Source: Patescibacteria group bacterium (GTDB lineage Bacteria > Patescibacteriota > Patescibacteriia > Patescibacteriales > UBA12465). Taken from it: a stretch of DNA of 56,540 nt. The notes beneath the pieces were generated by a model that searched no databases, was not told the origin of the DNA, and saw only the letters and a program-made list of their open reading frames with translations. Positions 8,544 to 15,617 of this stretch are shown piece by piece. The stretch is taken from contig JAQVFY010000005.1 of NCBI GenBank assembly GCA_028696995.1, forward strand, positions 1 to 56,540. The letters run 5' to 3'. The number at the start of each line of letters is the position of its first letter. Position 1 is the stretch's first letter. The position numbers and the translations under genes are program-made.

Positions 8544-8560
8544 TCTATTCTTTTGTGGTA

Positions 8561-8612
8561 TTGATATTGTTTAAAAATTGATCTATAATTGTAATACTTT
8601 GTATTACAATTA
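8561..8612 (+). promoter_or_regulatory. Promoter with overlapping palindromic operator (RHH-NYN)
   Basis: TTGATA and TATAAT are spaced exactly 17 bases apart, a near-consensus sigma70-type promoter. The -10 overlaps the left arm of a perfect palindrome (TAATTGTAATAC and its complement around TTT, 8586-8612). It ends 11 bases before the RHH start. Ribbon-helix-helix antitoxins typically bind such palindromes over their own -10, so this is probably the autoregulatory operator. Confidence 0.8.
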
Positions 8613-8623
8613 ATTTTATTATT

Positions 8624-8839
8624 ATGCGTGAGGTTATAAACATTTCTTTGCCAGAAACAATGGCAAAGACCATCAAAAAAGCTGTTAAAACTGGAGACTT
8701 TTCCTCTACTAGTGAGTTTTTTAGGCACCTAGTTAGGCAGTGGCAAGAAGATTTACTATTGAAAGAGATCAATAAGGGTAGAAAGGAGATTGCTACTGGG
8801 AAGGGGAAGAAATTTAACTCGCTTAAAGATTTAAGATAG
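8624..8839 (+). CDS. Ribbon-helix-helix (ParD/CopG-like) antitoxin-type regulator
   Basis: A 71-residue protein with the RHH pattern: beta strand EVINISLP (residues 2-9), helix MAKTIKKAVKTG, turn with FSSTSEFFRHLV, second helix, then a charged tail (EINKGRKEIATGKGKKFNSLKDLR) like that by which ParD-type antitoxins hold their toxin. RHH dimers bind DNA palindromes, and one overlaps its promoter. ParD partners are normally ParE/RelE toxins, but no such gene follows; a NYN nuclease begins 31 bases downstream instead. Confidence 0.82.
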   Translation: MREVINISLPETMAKTIKKAVKTGDFSSTSEFFRHLVRQWQEDLLLKEINKGRKEIATGKGKKFNSLKDLR

Positions 8840-8870
8840 TTTTGGATTATAATTTTTTAAACAACATTTT

Positions 8871-9377
8871 ATGATAGAAAATATGGAAGATAATAATTTA
8901 GCCTTTATTGATGGACAAAATTTATATATGGGAACAAATTCTGAAATTCCTCCCTGGGAGGTTGATTTGTCAAAGTTTAGAATTTATTTAAAAGATAAAT
9001 ATAAAATTTCTAAGGCTTATTATTTTTTGGGTTGTGTGATTAATGGTAAGGATGAACTTTACGATAAAATACAAGACGCTGGTTTTATTTTAAAATTTAG
9101 AGAGCATAATTCGGTCATGTTGGGGAAAAAGAAGGGAAATGTTGACTCCGATATAATTTTTCAGATTATGAAAGCTATATACAAAAAGGAATCATTTGAT
9201 AAGATAGTTCTAGTTTCTGGTGATGGTGATTATAAATCGCTAGTTGATTTTTTGATTGATGAGGGCAAATTATTAAAGATTTTGTTTCCTAATAAGCGGT
9301 TTTATTCATCTTTATATAAAGGACTTGGTTCTGAGTTTTATGATTTTTTATGTAATAAGAAGGAAAAGATTGTATAA
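8871..9377 (+). CDS. NYN/LabA-type PIN-like nuclease domain protein
   Basis: A 168-residue single-domain protein of the NYN (PIN-like) family, predicted metal-dependent ribonucleases. Conserved acids: D14 and N17 in FIDGQNLY, D92/D94 in NVDSDIIFQIM and D118/D120 in VSGDGDY, the usual arrangement for the acidic metal site. No membrane or extra domain is seen. The start could be this ATG or the one 12 bases later, as no ribosome-binding site discriminates. It appears co-transcribed with the RHH gene, suggesting a toxin-antitoxin-like pair, which is inference. A housekeeping RNase role is the alternative. Confidence 0.85.
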   Translation: MIENMEDNNLAFIDGQNLYMGTNSEIPPWEVDLSKFRIYLKDKYKISKAYYFLGCVINGKDELYDKIQDAGFILKFREHNSVMLGKKKGNVDSDIIFQIMKAIYKKESFDKIVLVSGDGDYKSLVDFLIDEGKLLKILFPNKRFYSSLYKGLGSEFYDFLCNKKEKIV

Positions 9378-9418
9378 AAAAAGGCTCCTTAGGCACTAGA
9401 CCGTCCGGATCCTCTTTT
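9378..9418 (+). terminator. Possible terminator after NYN gene
   Basis: AAAAAGGCTCC can pair with GGATCCTCTTTT with one mismatch around an 18-base loop, ending in a short T-run. The interrupted stem makes this only moderately convincing. Confidence 0.4.
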
Positions 9419-9485
9419 GTCTTAATACTAAAATTATAAAGTATTTTTAATAATTTGTCAATAATCTATAATTAAATAAAAAAAT

Positions 9486-10199
9486 ATGAGAAAAAAAATG
9501 ATATTTTCTATTTTACTTATTCCTTTAGCGCTTGGTCTTTCGGCTTGCGCTAAAAAAGAGATGAACAGTGATTATTCATCTGATTTAATAAATAATAATA
9601 TCAATGAGCAGAGCATAGCAGAGATTGATAATAATTTAACTAATAATTTAAATAATAATATGAATCAAGAAATCTTAAAAAAATATTCTCAAGCTGAGTT
9701 TCAAACTAGTTTAGGGAATTTTACTATTGAGTTTTTTAACGACAAAATGCCAATAACTGTGGCTAACTTTTTGAATTTAGCTGATAGTGGTTATTTTGAT
9801 GGAATAAAATTTCATCGAGTTATTAAAGATTTTATGATTCAAGGAGGGGATCCTTTAACTAAAGATGATAATCAAATGAGTTTATGGGGGACTGGTGGTC
9901 CTGGTTATGCTATTCCTGATGAACATGTTGCTGACCCAGAATTAAGTAACATTGTTGGAACAATTTCTATGGCCAACTCTGGGCCAAATTCGGGTGGCTC
10001 TCAATTCTTTATTAATGTTGCTGATAATTCATTTTTAGATTTTGATAAAGAGCCACTGACTTCCAAGCATCCGGTTTTTGGCAAGGTTATAGGAGGAATG
10101 GATGTCGTTAATAAGATTTCGCAGGTAAAAACATTGATGCCAGGGCGTTTGGATAGACCAGAAATTCCAGTTGTTATTGAAAAAATAAATTTAAAATAA
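9486..10199 (+). CDS. Lipoprotein cyclophilin-type peptidyl-prolyl isomerase
   Basis: Catalyses cis-trans isomerisation of proline peptide bonds in exported proteins. An N-terminal signal with lipobox LSAC (Cys21) predicts a lipid-anchored extracytoplasmic protein. An Asn-rich linker (to about residue 65) is followed by a cyclophilin domain with FHRVIKDFMIQGGDP, SMANSGPNSGGSQFFI and HPVFGKVI. The catalytic-pocket Arg (FHR), Phe and Gln residues are present; the tryptophan of eukaryotic cyclophilins is replaced by Phe (NSFLD), as in many bacterial forms. iscS begins one base after its stop. Confidence 0.92.
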   Translation: MRKKMIFSILLIPLALGLSACAKKEMNSDYSSDLINNNINEQSIAEIDNNLTNNLNNNMNQEILKKYSQAEFQTSLGNFTIEFFNDKMPITVANFLNLADSGYFDGIKFHRVIKDFMIQGGDPLTKDDNQMSLWGTGGPGYAIPDEHVADPELSNIVGTISMANSGPNSGGSQFFINVADNSFLDFDKEPLTSKHPVFGKVIGGMDVVNKISQVKTLMPGRLDRPEIPVVIEKINLK

Positions 10200-10200
10200 T

Positions 10201-11352
10201 ATGCAAGTTTATTTAGATAATTCCGCTACAACTAAAATTGACAAGAGAGTCTTGAAAAAAATGAGACCATATTTTGAAGATAAATATGGCAATGCTTCCT
10301 CTATTCATTTTATGGGGCAGGAAAATAATATTAAAATTGCGAGATGTAAAAAGGAAATTTCTAAAATTTTAAAAGGGATGGCGGATAATATTATTTTTAC
10401 TTCTTCGGCTACTGAGGCTAATAATTTAATTATAAAAGGAGTGATGCGGGCTAATCGTGGTAAAGGGAATCATTTTTTAATTTCAGCTATTGAACATCCT
10501 TGTGTTTTATCTTCGGGTCGGGAATTATTGGATGAGGGCTTTACTTTTGATTATATTTCGGTTGATGAAAGGGGAATTTTGGATTTAAAGGATTTAAAGA
10601 AAAAAATAAAACCGGAAACTGTTTTGATTTCGGTTATGGCAGTAAATAATGAAATTGGGACTATTCAGCCCATAGAAGAGATTGGAAAAATAGCCAAAGA
10701 AAAGGGAATATATTTTCATGCTGATGCTGTTCAGGCAGTGCCATATTTAAAAATTAATATTAAAAAATGGGGTGTAGATTTTTTATCTCTTTCAGCTCAT
10801 AAATTTTACGGTCCACAAGGAATGGGCTTAGCTTATGTTAATAGAGATATAAAAATAAAACCAATTATTGTTGGTGGCGGGCAGGAAGATGGTTTAAGGG
10901 CCGGGACATATAATATGGCGGGAATTGTTGGCATGACTGAGGCTTTAAAATTGGCTTATTCGGAAAGAAGTGAATATGTAAAAAAAGTTAAATCTTTACG
11001 AGATTATTTTTGGAAGGAGGTAGCTAAAAAAATAAAAAATATTCGTCTTAATGGAGATTTAAAAAATAGAGTAGAAAATAATTTGAATATTATGTTTGAG
11101 GGCGTAGAGGGGGAGGCGATTTTAATTGATTTGTCTGTTGCTGGGATTTGTGTTTCCACTGGCTCAGCTTGTTCAGCTCAAAATTTAAAAGTCTCTTCAG
11201 TGATTACTGCCATTGGGATTGATCCGAGATATATGAATAGCAATGTTAGATTTACTTGGGGTCGATATAATAATAAAAAAGAAGTTGATTATGTTATTAA
11301 TAAATTAGTTAAAACGGTGGAGAGGTTGAGGAAGTTTAGTGTAATAAAATAA
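10201..11352 (+). CDS. iscS: Cysteine desulfurase (NifS/IscS family)
   Basis: PLP enzyme that takes sulfur from cysteine for Fe-S clusters and tRNA thiolation. Seen: N-terminal YLDNSATT, HADAVQA, the PLP lysine in SAHKFYGPQG near residue 205, and the catalytic cysteine in STGSACSAQ near residue 325 on the long mobile loop typical of the IscS type. Its 383 residues match the family. The immediate operon with a lipoprotein isomerase is unusual. The scaffold gene iscU lies 1.3 kb downstream, past a HAD gene and an integrase remnant. Confidence 0.96.
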   Translation: MQVYLDNSATTKIDKRVLKKMRPYFEDKYGNASSIHFMGQENNIKIARCKKEISKILKGMADNIIFTSSATEANNLIIKGVMRANRGKGNHFLISAIEHPCVLSSGRELLDEGFTFDYISVDERGILDLKDLKKKIKPETVLISVMAVNNEIGTIQPIEEIGKIAKEKGIYFHADAVQAVPYLKINIKKWGVDFLSLSAHKFYGPQGMGLAYVNRDIKIKPIIVGGGQEDGLRAGTYNMAGIVGMTEALKLAYSERSEYVKKVKSLRDYFWKEVAKKIKNIRLNGDLKNRVENNLNIMFEGVEGEAILIDLSVAGICVSTGSACSAQNLKVSSVITAIGIDPRYMNSNVRFTWGRYNNKKEVDYVINKLVKTVERLRKFSVIK

Positions 11353-11363
11353 AATTATATTAT

Positions 11364-11948
11364 ATGAAGGCAATTATCTTTGATTTTGATGGAGTTATTG
11401 GGGACACTAAAGAATTAAATTATCTAATTGTTAAAATAATTAATCCAAATTTAAGTATTGAAGATTTTGAAAAACATCATAACGGCAACGTCATAGAGGA
11501 GCCGTTATTTGAAATTCCGGAGGACTTTTTTGAAATTCAAAGAGATGAGTTCACTAAAAATAATTTATTTCCGTTATTGGATGAAATTAGATATCTTTCT
11601 GATAAGTATTCGTTATTTATAGTTTCTAGCGGAAGGGAGGATAATCTGAATTATTTTTTAAAATTAGGGGAAATTGATTCTTGTTTTAAGGAGGTTTTGG
11701 GGTGTCAATTTTCTTCTTCTAAAATAAAGAAAATTGAATATTTATTGGATAAATATAGTTTAAAGAAAAACGAAGTTTTGTTTATAACTGACACCATCGG
11801 AGATTTAAAAGAGGCTAAAATAGCTGGAATTGAGAGCATCGCTGTGTCATGGGGTTATCATCATGAAGATTTGTTAAAAACTGAAAAGCCTTTTCAAGTA
11901 ATTCATAATTTTGAAGAATTAAAGGGCTTAATTGATTATTTAGAATAG
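11364..11948 (+). CDS. HAD-superfamily hydrolase
   Basis: A 194-residue HAD phosphatase of the phosphoglycolate-phosphatase-like type. Motif I is FDFDGVIGDT with nucleophile Asp and acid/base Asp, motif II is IVSSGRED, the motif III lysine is probably in the SSSKIKK region, and motif IV is FITDTIGDLKEA. The cap region between motifs I and II is small. The substrate cannot be predicted. It follows iscS by 11 bases and probably ends that operon. Confidence 0.85.
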   Translation: MKAIIFDFDGVIGDTKELNYLIVKIINPNLSIEDFEKHHNGNVIEEPLFEIPEDFFEIQRDEFTKNNLFPLLDEIRYLSDKYSLFIVSSGREDNLNYFLKLGEIDSCFKEVLGCQFSSSKIKKIEYLLDKYSLKKNEVLFITDTIGDLKEAKIAGIESIAVSWGYHHEDLLKTEKPFQVIHNFEELKGLIDYLE

Positions 11949-11991
11949 AATAATTGAGTAATTGAGAGAGAGGTATTTTTTAAAATGATTT

Positions 11992-12099
11992 TCATAAAGG
12001 GATTTTAATGTTTTTTAGTTTTGGATTAGTAATATGAGTATAGATTTGAGTGGTGCGAATATTTTGATGACCGAGTAATTCTTGAACATAATGTTGCTT
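11992..12099 (-). pseudogene. C-terminal remnant of a tyrosine recombinase
   Basis: Read on the minus strand this stretch encodes HYVQELLGHQNIRTTQIYTH followed by an ITNPKLKN-type tail and a stop. That is the C-terminal signature of XerC/XerD-like integrases, with the LLGH box and catalytic tyrosine (QIYTHIT). Upstream on that strand the frame runs into a stop within a few codons, and the catalytic Arg and HxxR box are absent, so only about 35 codons survive. It is a scar of a lost mobile element between iscS/HAD and iscU. Confidence 0.8.
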
Positions 12100-12225
12100 A
12101 CTTCGCTAGCGCTTCGCGAGCCTCATATTTTACATAACAGCTTTAGATATTACCGTTATTTAAAAGTAAAATTTTATTTTTTAATTAATATTTTAGCAAT
12201 GTTAATTGTTAAAAGTCTAAAAATT

Positions 12226-12480
12226 ATGAAAGAGATTCAACAAAGTTTTGAAAAAGTAATCAATACGGATCAAGAGATCAATGGGGTTGAGATTGATGGT
12301 CGGTTTTATACAGTAGAAGAGCTGGCTGAGTTGAGACCGATTATTCTTAAAATCGCCGGTTTTATCAAGGAAGAAATAACAAAGGTTATTCCGGCAGACC
12401 AACTACTCCCTGGAACAAATTATTTAGATTTGATCAAAAAACTAATAATTGCTTGTAGTAATAAAATTAAAAATGAATAA
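12226..12480 (+). CDS. Small hypothetical protein
   Basis: An 84-residue predicted soluble acidic protein I do not recognise, starting MKEIQQSFEKV. The ORF track begins earlier at 12082, but that extension runs antisense through the integrase scar and an odd hydrophobic stretch, so I prefer the ATG at 12226, which has the usual A/T-rich start context. The segment GVEIDGRFYTVEELAELRP could be a short beta hairpin followed by helices. It lies just downstream of the recombinase remnant and may have arrived with it. A strong terminator follows. Confidence 0.5.
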   Translation: MKEIQQSFEKVINTDQEINGVEIDGRFYTVEELAELRPIILKIAGFIKEEITKVIPADQLLPGTNYLDLIKKLIIACSNKIKNE

Positions 12481-12514
12481 ATCTTTTAGATAATTGGTGT
12501 ATTGTGAGTGATTT

Positions 12515-12546
12515 AACAAATCCTATCTTTGGATTTGTTTTTTTTA
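12515..12546 (+). terminator. Rho-independent terminator
   Basis: AACAAATCC and GGATTTGTT pair perfectly around a 7-base loop, followed by an uninterrupted T-run. Confidence 0.85.
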
Positions 12547-12562
12547 TAAAAAAGTATATAAT
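12535..12562 (+). promoter_or_regulatory. Candidate promoter for iscU
   Basis: TTGTTT and TATAAT are spaced 16 bases apart; the -35 overlaps the preceding terminator stem. Downstream, CAATCGA occurs twice (12585 and 12600) and TCGATT/AATCGA can pair, so the leader may carry an operator. Confidence 0.45.
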
Positions 12563-12621
12563 ATAACTATTAAAATTAATTAGCCAATCGATTTTTTATC
12601 AATCGAAAAAGCTTTAAGCAT

Positions 12622-13059
12622 ATGTCATTAAATTATACTAAAAAGACCATGAAACACTTTCTTCATCCTAAAAACATTGGGGAAATAAAAAAAGCTGATG
12701 CTGTGGCTGAGGTAGGAAATATGGTTTGTGGAGATCAATTATCTTTTTCTATTAAGGTTAAAGATGGTAAAATCAAAGATATTAAGTTCCTTTCCTTTGG
12801 TTGTGCTTCTAATATAGCCACCGCTTCGGTTATGACCGAGATGGTTAAAGGTATGACCCTAGAGGAAGCTCAGAAATTTGATTGGAATAAAATTGTAAAA
12901 AAATTAGATGGATTACCTCGGCAAAAGATTCATTGCTCAGTTTTAGCGGTAGAAGGTTTACGCGAGGTTATTTCAGCTTATTATAAAAAACATCCAGAAA
13001 TCTTTACTAAAAATAAAGGAAAAAAAGAGACCGTCTCTAAAATTAAAAAAATAAAATGA
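12622..13059 (+). CDS. iscU: Fe-S cluster scaffold, IscU/NifU N-terminal type
   Basis: Scaffold on which [2Fe-2S]/[4Fe-4S] clusters are built from IscS-derived sulfur. The three conserved cysteines are present (NMVCGDQL, FGCASNIAT and KIHCSVLA), along with the Asp after the first Cys that aids cluster release. The lysine-rich tail after residue 130 is extra to the usual 125-130-residue core. It overlaps the ZIP transporter start by 4 bases (ATGA), implying translational coupling with metal import. Confidence 0.93.
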   Translation: MSLNYTKKTMKHFLHPKNIGEIKKADAVAEVGNMVCGDQLSFSIKVKDGKIKDIKFLSFGCASNIATASVMTEMVKGMTLEEAQKFDWNKIVKKLDGLPRQKIHCSVLAVEGLREVISAYYKKHPEIFTKNKGKKETVSKIKKIK

Positions 13060-13817
13060 ATAAAATTTATTTTTATATCATAATCGCTTCAGTGATAACG
13101 TCGTTATTGTCTTTTGTTGGTGTTTTATTCCTCAGCTTTTCTATTAAAAAACTTAAAAAGATAGTAATGTTTTTAGTTTCTTTATCAGCTGGAGCCTTAT
13201 TAGGTGGAGCTTTTTTGCACTTAATCCCCGAAGCTTTAGAAGAAGTTGATCATCATAGCAATATGGTTTGGTTTGGCATCTTGGGTGGTATAATTTTATT
13301 TTTTATATTAGAAAAAATAATTCATTGGCGTCATTGTCATGAGATAACTTGTGATGAGCATCCTCATCCCATAGGAGTTATGAATCTGGTAGGAGATGGT
13401 TTGCATAATTTGATAGATGGCATGGTTATTGCCGGTGCTTTTTTAGTAGATATTCGTTTAGGAGTTTTAACTACCGTGGCTGTTATTACCCATGAGATTC
13501 CTCAGGAAATAGGTGATTTTGGAGTATTGATTCATGCTGGCTATTCTGTCAAAAAGGCTCTTTTTTACAATTTTATTTCAGCTTCATTTTCTATCTTAGG
13601 TGCTATTATTGTTATTTTATTAGGGACTTATTTAGATGGCTTTGTAGAGTTTATTATTCCTATAACCGCTGGTGGTTTTATTTATATTGCTTCATCTGAT
13701 TTAATCCCTGAGCTTAAAAAGGAAATTAGAATTAATAAAAGCTTAAAACAATTATTAGGGATAATTATTGGTCTTGGAATTATGATAGTTCTCAATTCAT
13801 TTTTTCATGTTCATTAG
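13056..13817 (+). CDS. ZIP-family metal transporter
   Basis: Inner-membrane divalent metal importer of the ZIP family (253 residues, about eight membrane segments). The metal-site helices are clear: GDGLHNLIDGMVIAGA (TM4) and THEIPQEIGDFGVLIHAG (TM5), plus HLIPEALEE near the N-terminus. A His-rich cytoplasmic loop (HWRHCHEITCDEHPHP) precedes TM4. The coupling to iscU by a 4-base overlap suggests iron or zinc supply for cluster assembly, which is inference. Confidence 0.92.
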   Translation: MNKIYFYIIIASVITSLLSFVGVLFLSFSIKKLKKIVMFLVSLSAGALLGGAFLHLIPEALEEVDHHSNMVWFGILGGIILFFILEKIIHWRHCHEITCDEHPHPIGVMNLVGDGLHNLIDGMVIAGAFLVDIRLGVLTTVAVITHEIPQEIGDFGVLIHAGYSVKKALFYNFISASFSILGAIIVILLGTYLDGFVEFIIPITAGGFIYIASSDLIPELKKEIRINKSLKQLLGIIIGLGIMIVLNSFFHVH

Positions 13818-13831
13818 TTCTATTTAAAGAA

Positions 13832-14932
13832 ATGTTAAATAAATTAAAATATTATTTTTTAAAATTTGATTGGCTTATTTTTTCGGCGATATTATTATTG
13901 TCGCTTTTTGGTCTGATTGAAATTTATAGTATTGCCTTAGGACAAGAAACTTTGAGTTTATTAAATTTTAAAAAGCAAATCATTGCTATTATTATTGGCT
14001 TGGTTTTATTTTTTACTTTTTCATTTATAGATTATAATTTATTGAAAAGTTTTAATAAAATTATTTATGGCTTTGGTATTCTTTTATTAATTGCTGTTTT
14101 GCTTTTTGGAAAAACTGTTCGAGGGACAACTGGTTGGTTTGATATTTTTGGCTTTAGTTTACAACCAGTAGAATTTATTAAAATTATTTTAATAATATTT
14201 TTAGCTCGATTTTTTTCTAATTCTGCTACGAGAATGCGACCTTTGAAATCTTTGATTTTATCTTTTTTAGGGACTTTTGGTTTTGTATTTTTAGTTCTTC
14301 TGCAACCGGATTTTGGTCCAGCTATTATTTTATTAGCTATTTGGTTTATTATTTTAATATTAGTAGGTTTTAATCGTCGTTATTTTTTAATAATAATTAT
14401 TTCTGTATTTATTGGAGCTTTTTTAGCTTGGAATTTTTATTTTGTAGATTATCAAAAAGATAGAATTTTGACTTTACTTAATCCTGGTCAAAGTTCTTTG
14501 AGCGAGGGTTATAATGTTTCTCAAGCTTTGATTGCTGTTGGCTCGGGTGGAGTCATGGGGCGGGGAGTAGGCTTTGGGTCTCAATCGCAATTAAAATTTT
14601 TACCAGAAGCGCAAAATGACTTTATTTTTTCAGTTATTTCAGAAGAATTAGGATTTTTAGGAGCTGCTTTAGTATTATTTATATTTTTTGTTTTATTTTG
14701 GCGATTACTTTTAGTTATTAGAGGAATTAAAGATGATTTTGCCATTTTTTTTATTTTAGGTGCAATGGTCTTGATTTTTATTCAAATGTTTATTAATATT
14801 GGTATGAATATTGGTATAGTTCCGGTTGTGGGCATTTCTTTGCCCTTTATTAGTTATGGTGGTAGTGCCACTGTAGCTAATTTTATCCTTATGGGAATTA
14901 TCCAAAATATTATAATTAAATCAAAAAGCTAA
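13832..14932 (+). CDS. rodA: RodA/FtsW-family SEDS glycosyltransferase
   Basis: Polytopic peptidoglycan polymerase of the SEDS family, working with a class B PBP. Around ten membrane segments are visible. Diagnostic motifs are QPVEFIKI, QPDFGPAI with the catalytic Asp region, GRGVGFGSQSQLKFLPEAQNDFIF, and the C-terminal ISYGGSATVANF. Length (366) and position outside the dcw cluster favour RodA (elongation) over FtsW, but paralogue assignment by motif is not certain. Confidence 0.85.
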   Translation: MLNKLKYYFLKFDWLIFSAILLLSLFGLIEIYSIALGQETLSLLNFKKQIIAIIIGLVLFFTFSFIDYNLLKSFNKIIYGFGILLLIAVLLFGKTVRGTTGWFDIFGFSLQPVEFIKIILIIFLARFFSNSATRMRPLKSLILSFLGTFGFVFLVLLQPDFGPAIILLAIWFIILILVGFNRRYFLIIIISVFIGAFLAWNFYFVDYQKDRILTLLNPGQSSLSEGYNVSQALIAVGSGGVMGRGVGFGSQSQLKFLPEAQNDFIFSVISEELGFLGAALVLFIFFVLFWRLLLVIRGIKDDFAIFFILGAMVLIFIQMFINIGMNIGIVPVVGISLPFISYGGSATVANFILMGIIQNIIIKSKS

Positions 14933-14975
14933 TTTATTAATTATTTTTAAATATTACTAAATTAATTTCAAACTT

Positions 14976-15590
14976 ATGGAAGCTAAATTACAAGCTAAAA
15001 TTAGAGCTAAGAGTGAAAAGTTGGATCGTGATTACTTGGCGGCAATAGTTTATGGGTCGGGTTCTGAAAATACTTTAATAAAATTAAAGCTCAATGACTT
15101 TATTAAGGTTTATGAACAAGCCGGAGAGTCTAATTTAATTGAATTAGATGTTGAAAGTTTAGGTAAAATTCAAGTTTTAATTAAAGAGTTTCAGAAAGAT
15201 CCAATCAAAGGATCATTTATTCATGTTGATTTTTATAAAGTTGACATGGCTAAGGAAGTTAATGCTGAAATTCCTCTTGAATTTGTGGGTGAATCTCGGG
15301 CAGTTAAGGAGTTAGGAGCTTTATTGATTAAAAATATTGATTCTTTAGAAATAGAATGTTTACCTAAAGATTTGGTGGATCATATCGATGTTGATATTTC
15401 AGGTTTAGAGAATTTTGGTGATCTTATTCAGGTTAAAGATATCAAGGTTTCTTCTGGTTTAAAGATTTTAAATAATTTAGATGATGCCGTCGTTTCTGTT
15501 ACCGAAGCAAAAGAAGAAGTGGTTAAGGAGGAGGTTGTTGTTACTCCTGAGGCAGAAAAAGATAAACCAATAGAAGAAAAGAAAGATTAG
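14976..15590 (+). CDS. rplY: Ribosomal protein L25 (CTC/TL5 form)
   Basis: Binds 5S rRNA. The 204-residue CTC-type form has an N-terminal L25 domain (about residues 1-90, with KDPIKGSFIHVDFYKVD) and the C-terminal beta domain (VNAEIPLEFVGESRAVKELGALL). The last 30 residues are a Glu/Val/Lys-rich tail (EEVVKEEVV) like the charged extensions on L3 and others here. The usual N-terminal RxxxGK signature is weakened (KIRAKSEKLDRDYLAAIVYG). Confidence 0.88.
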   Translation: MEAKLQAKIRAKSEKLDRDYLAAIVYGSGSENTLIKLKLNDFIKVYEQAGESNLIELDVESLGKIQVLIKEFQKDPIKGSFIHVDFYKVDMAKEVNAEIPLEFVGESRAVKELGALLIKNIDSLEIECLPKDLVDHIDVDISGLENFGDLIQVKDIKVSSGLKILNNLDDAVVSVTEAKEEVVKEEVVVTPEAEKDKPIEEKKD

Positions 15591-15617
15591 TTTTTCAATT
15601 TTCATTTTTTAAAAAAT

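Noticed and set aside
12082-12225. N-terminal part of the 132-residue ORF
   Set aside because: It reads antisense through the integrase remnant and looks non-coding; the gene more likely starts at 12226.
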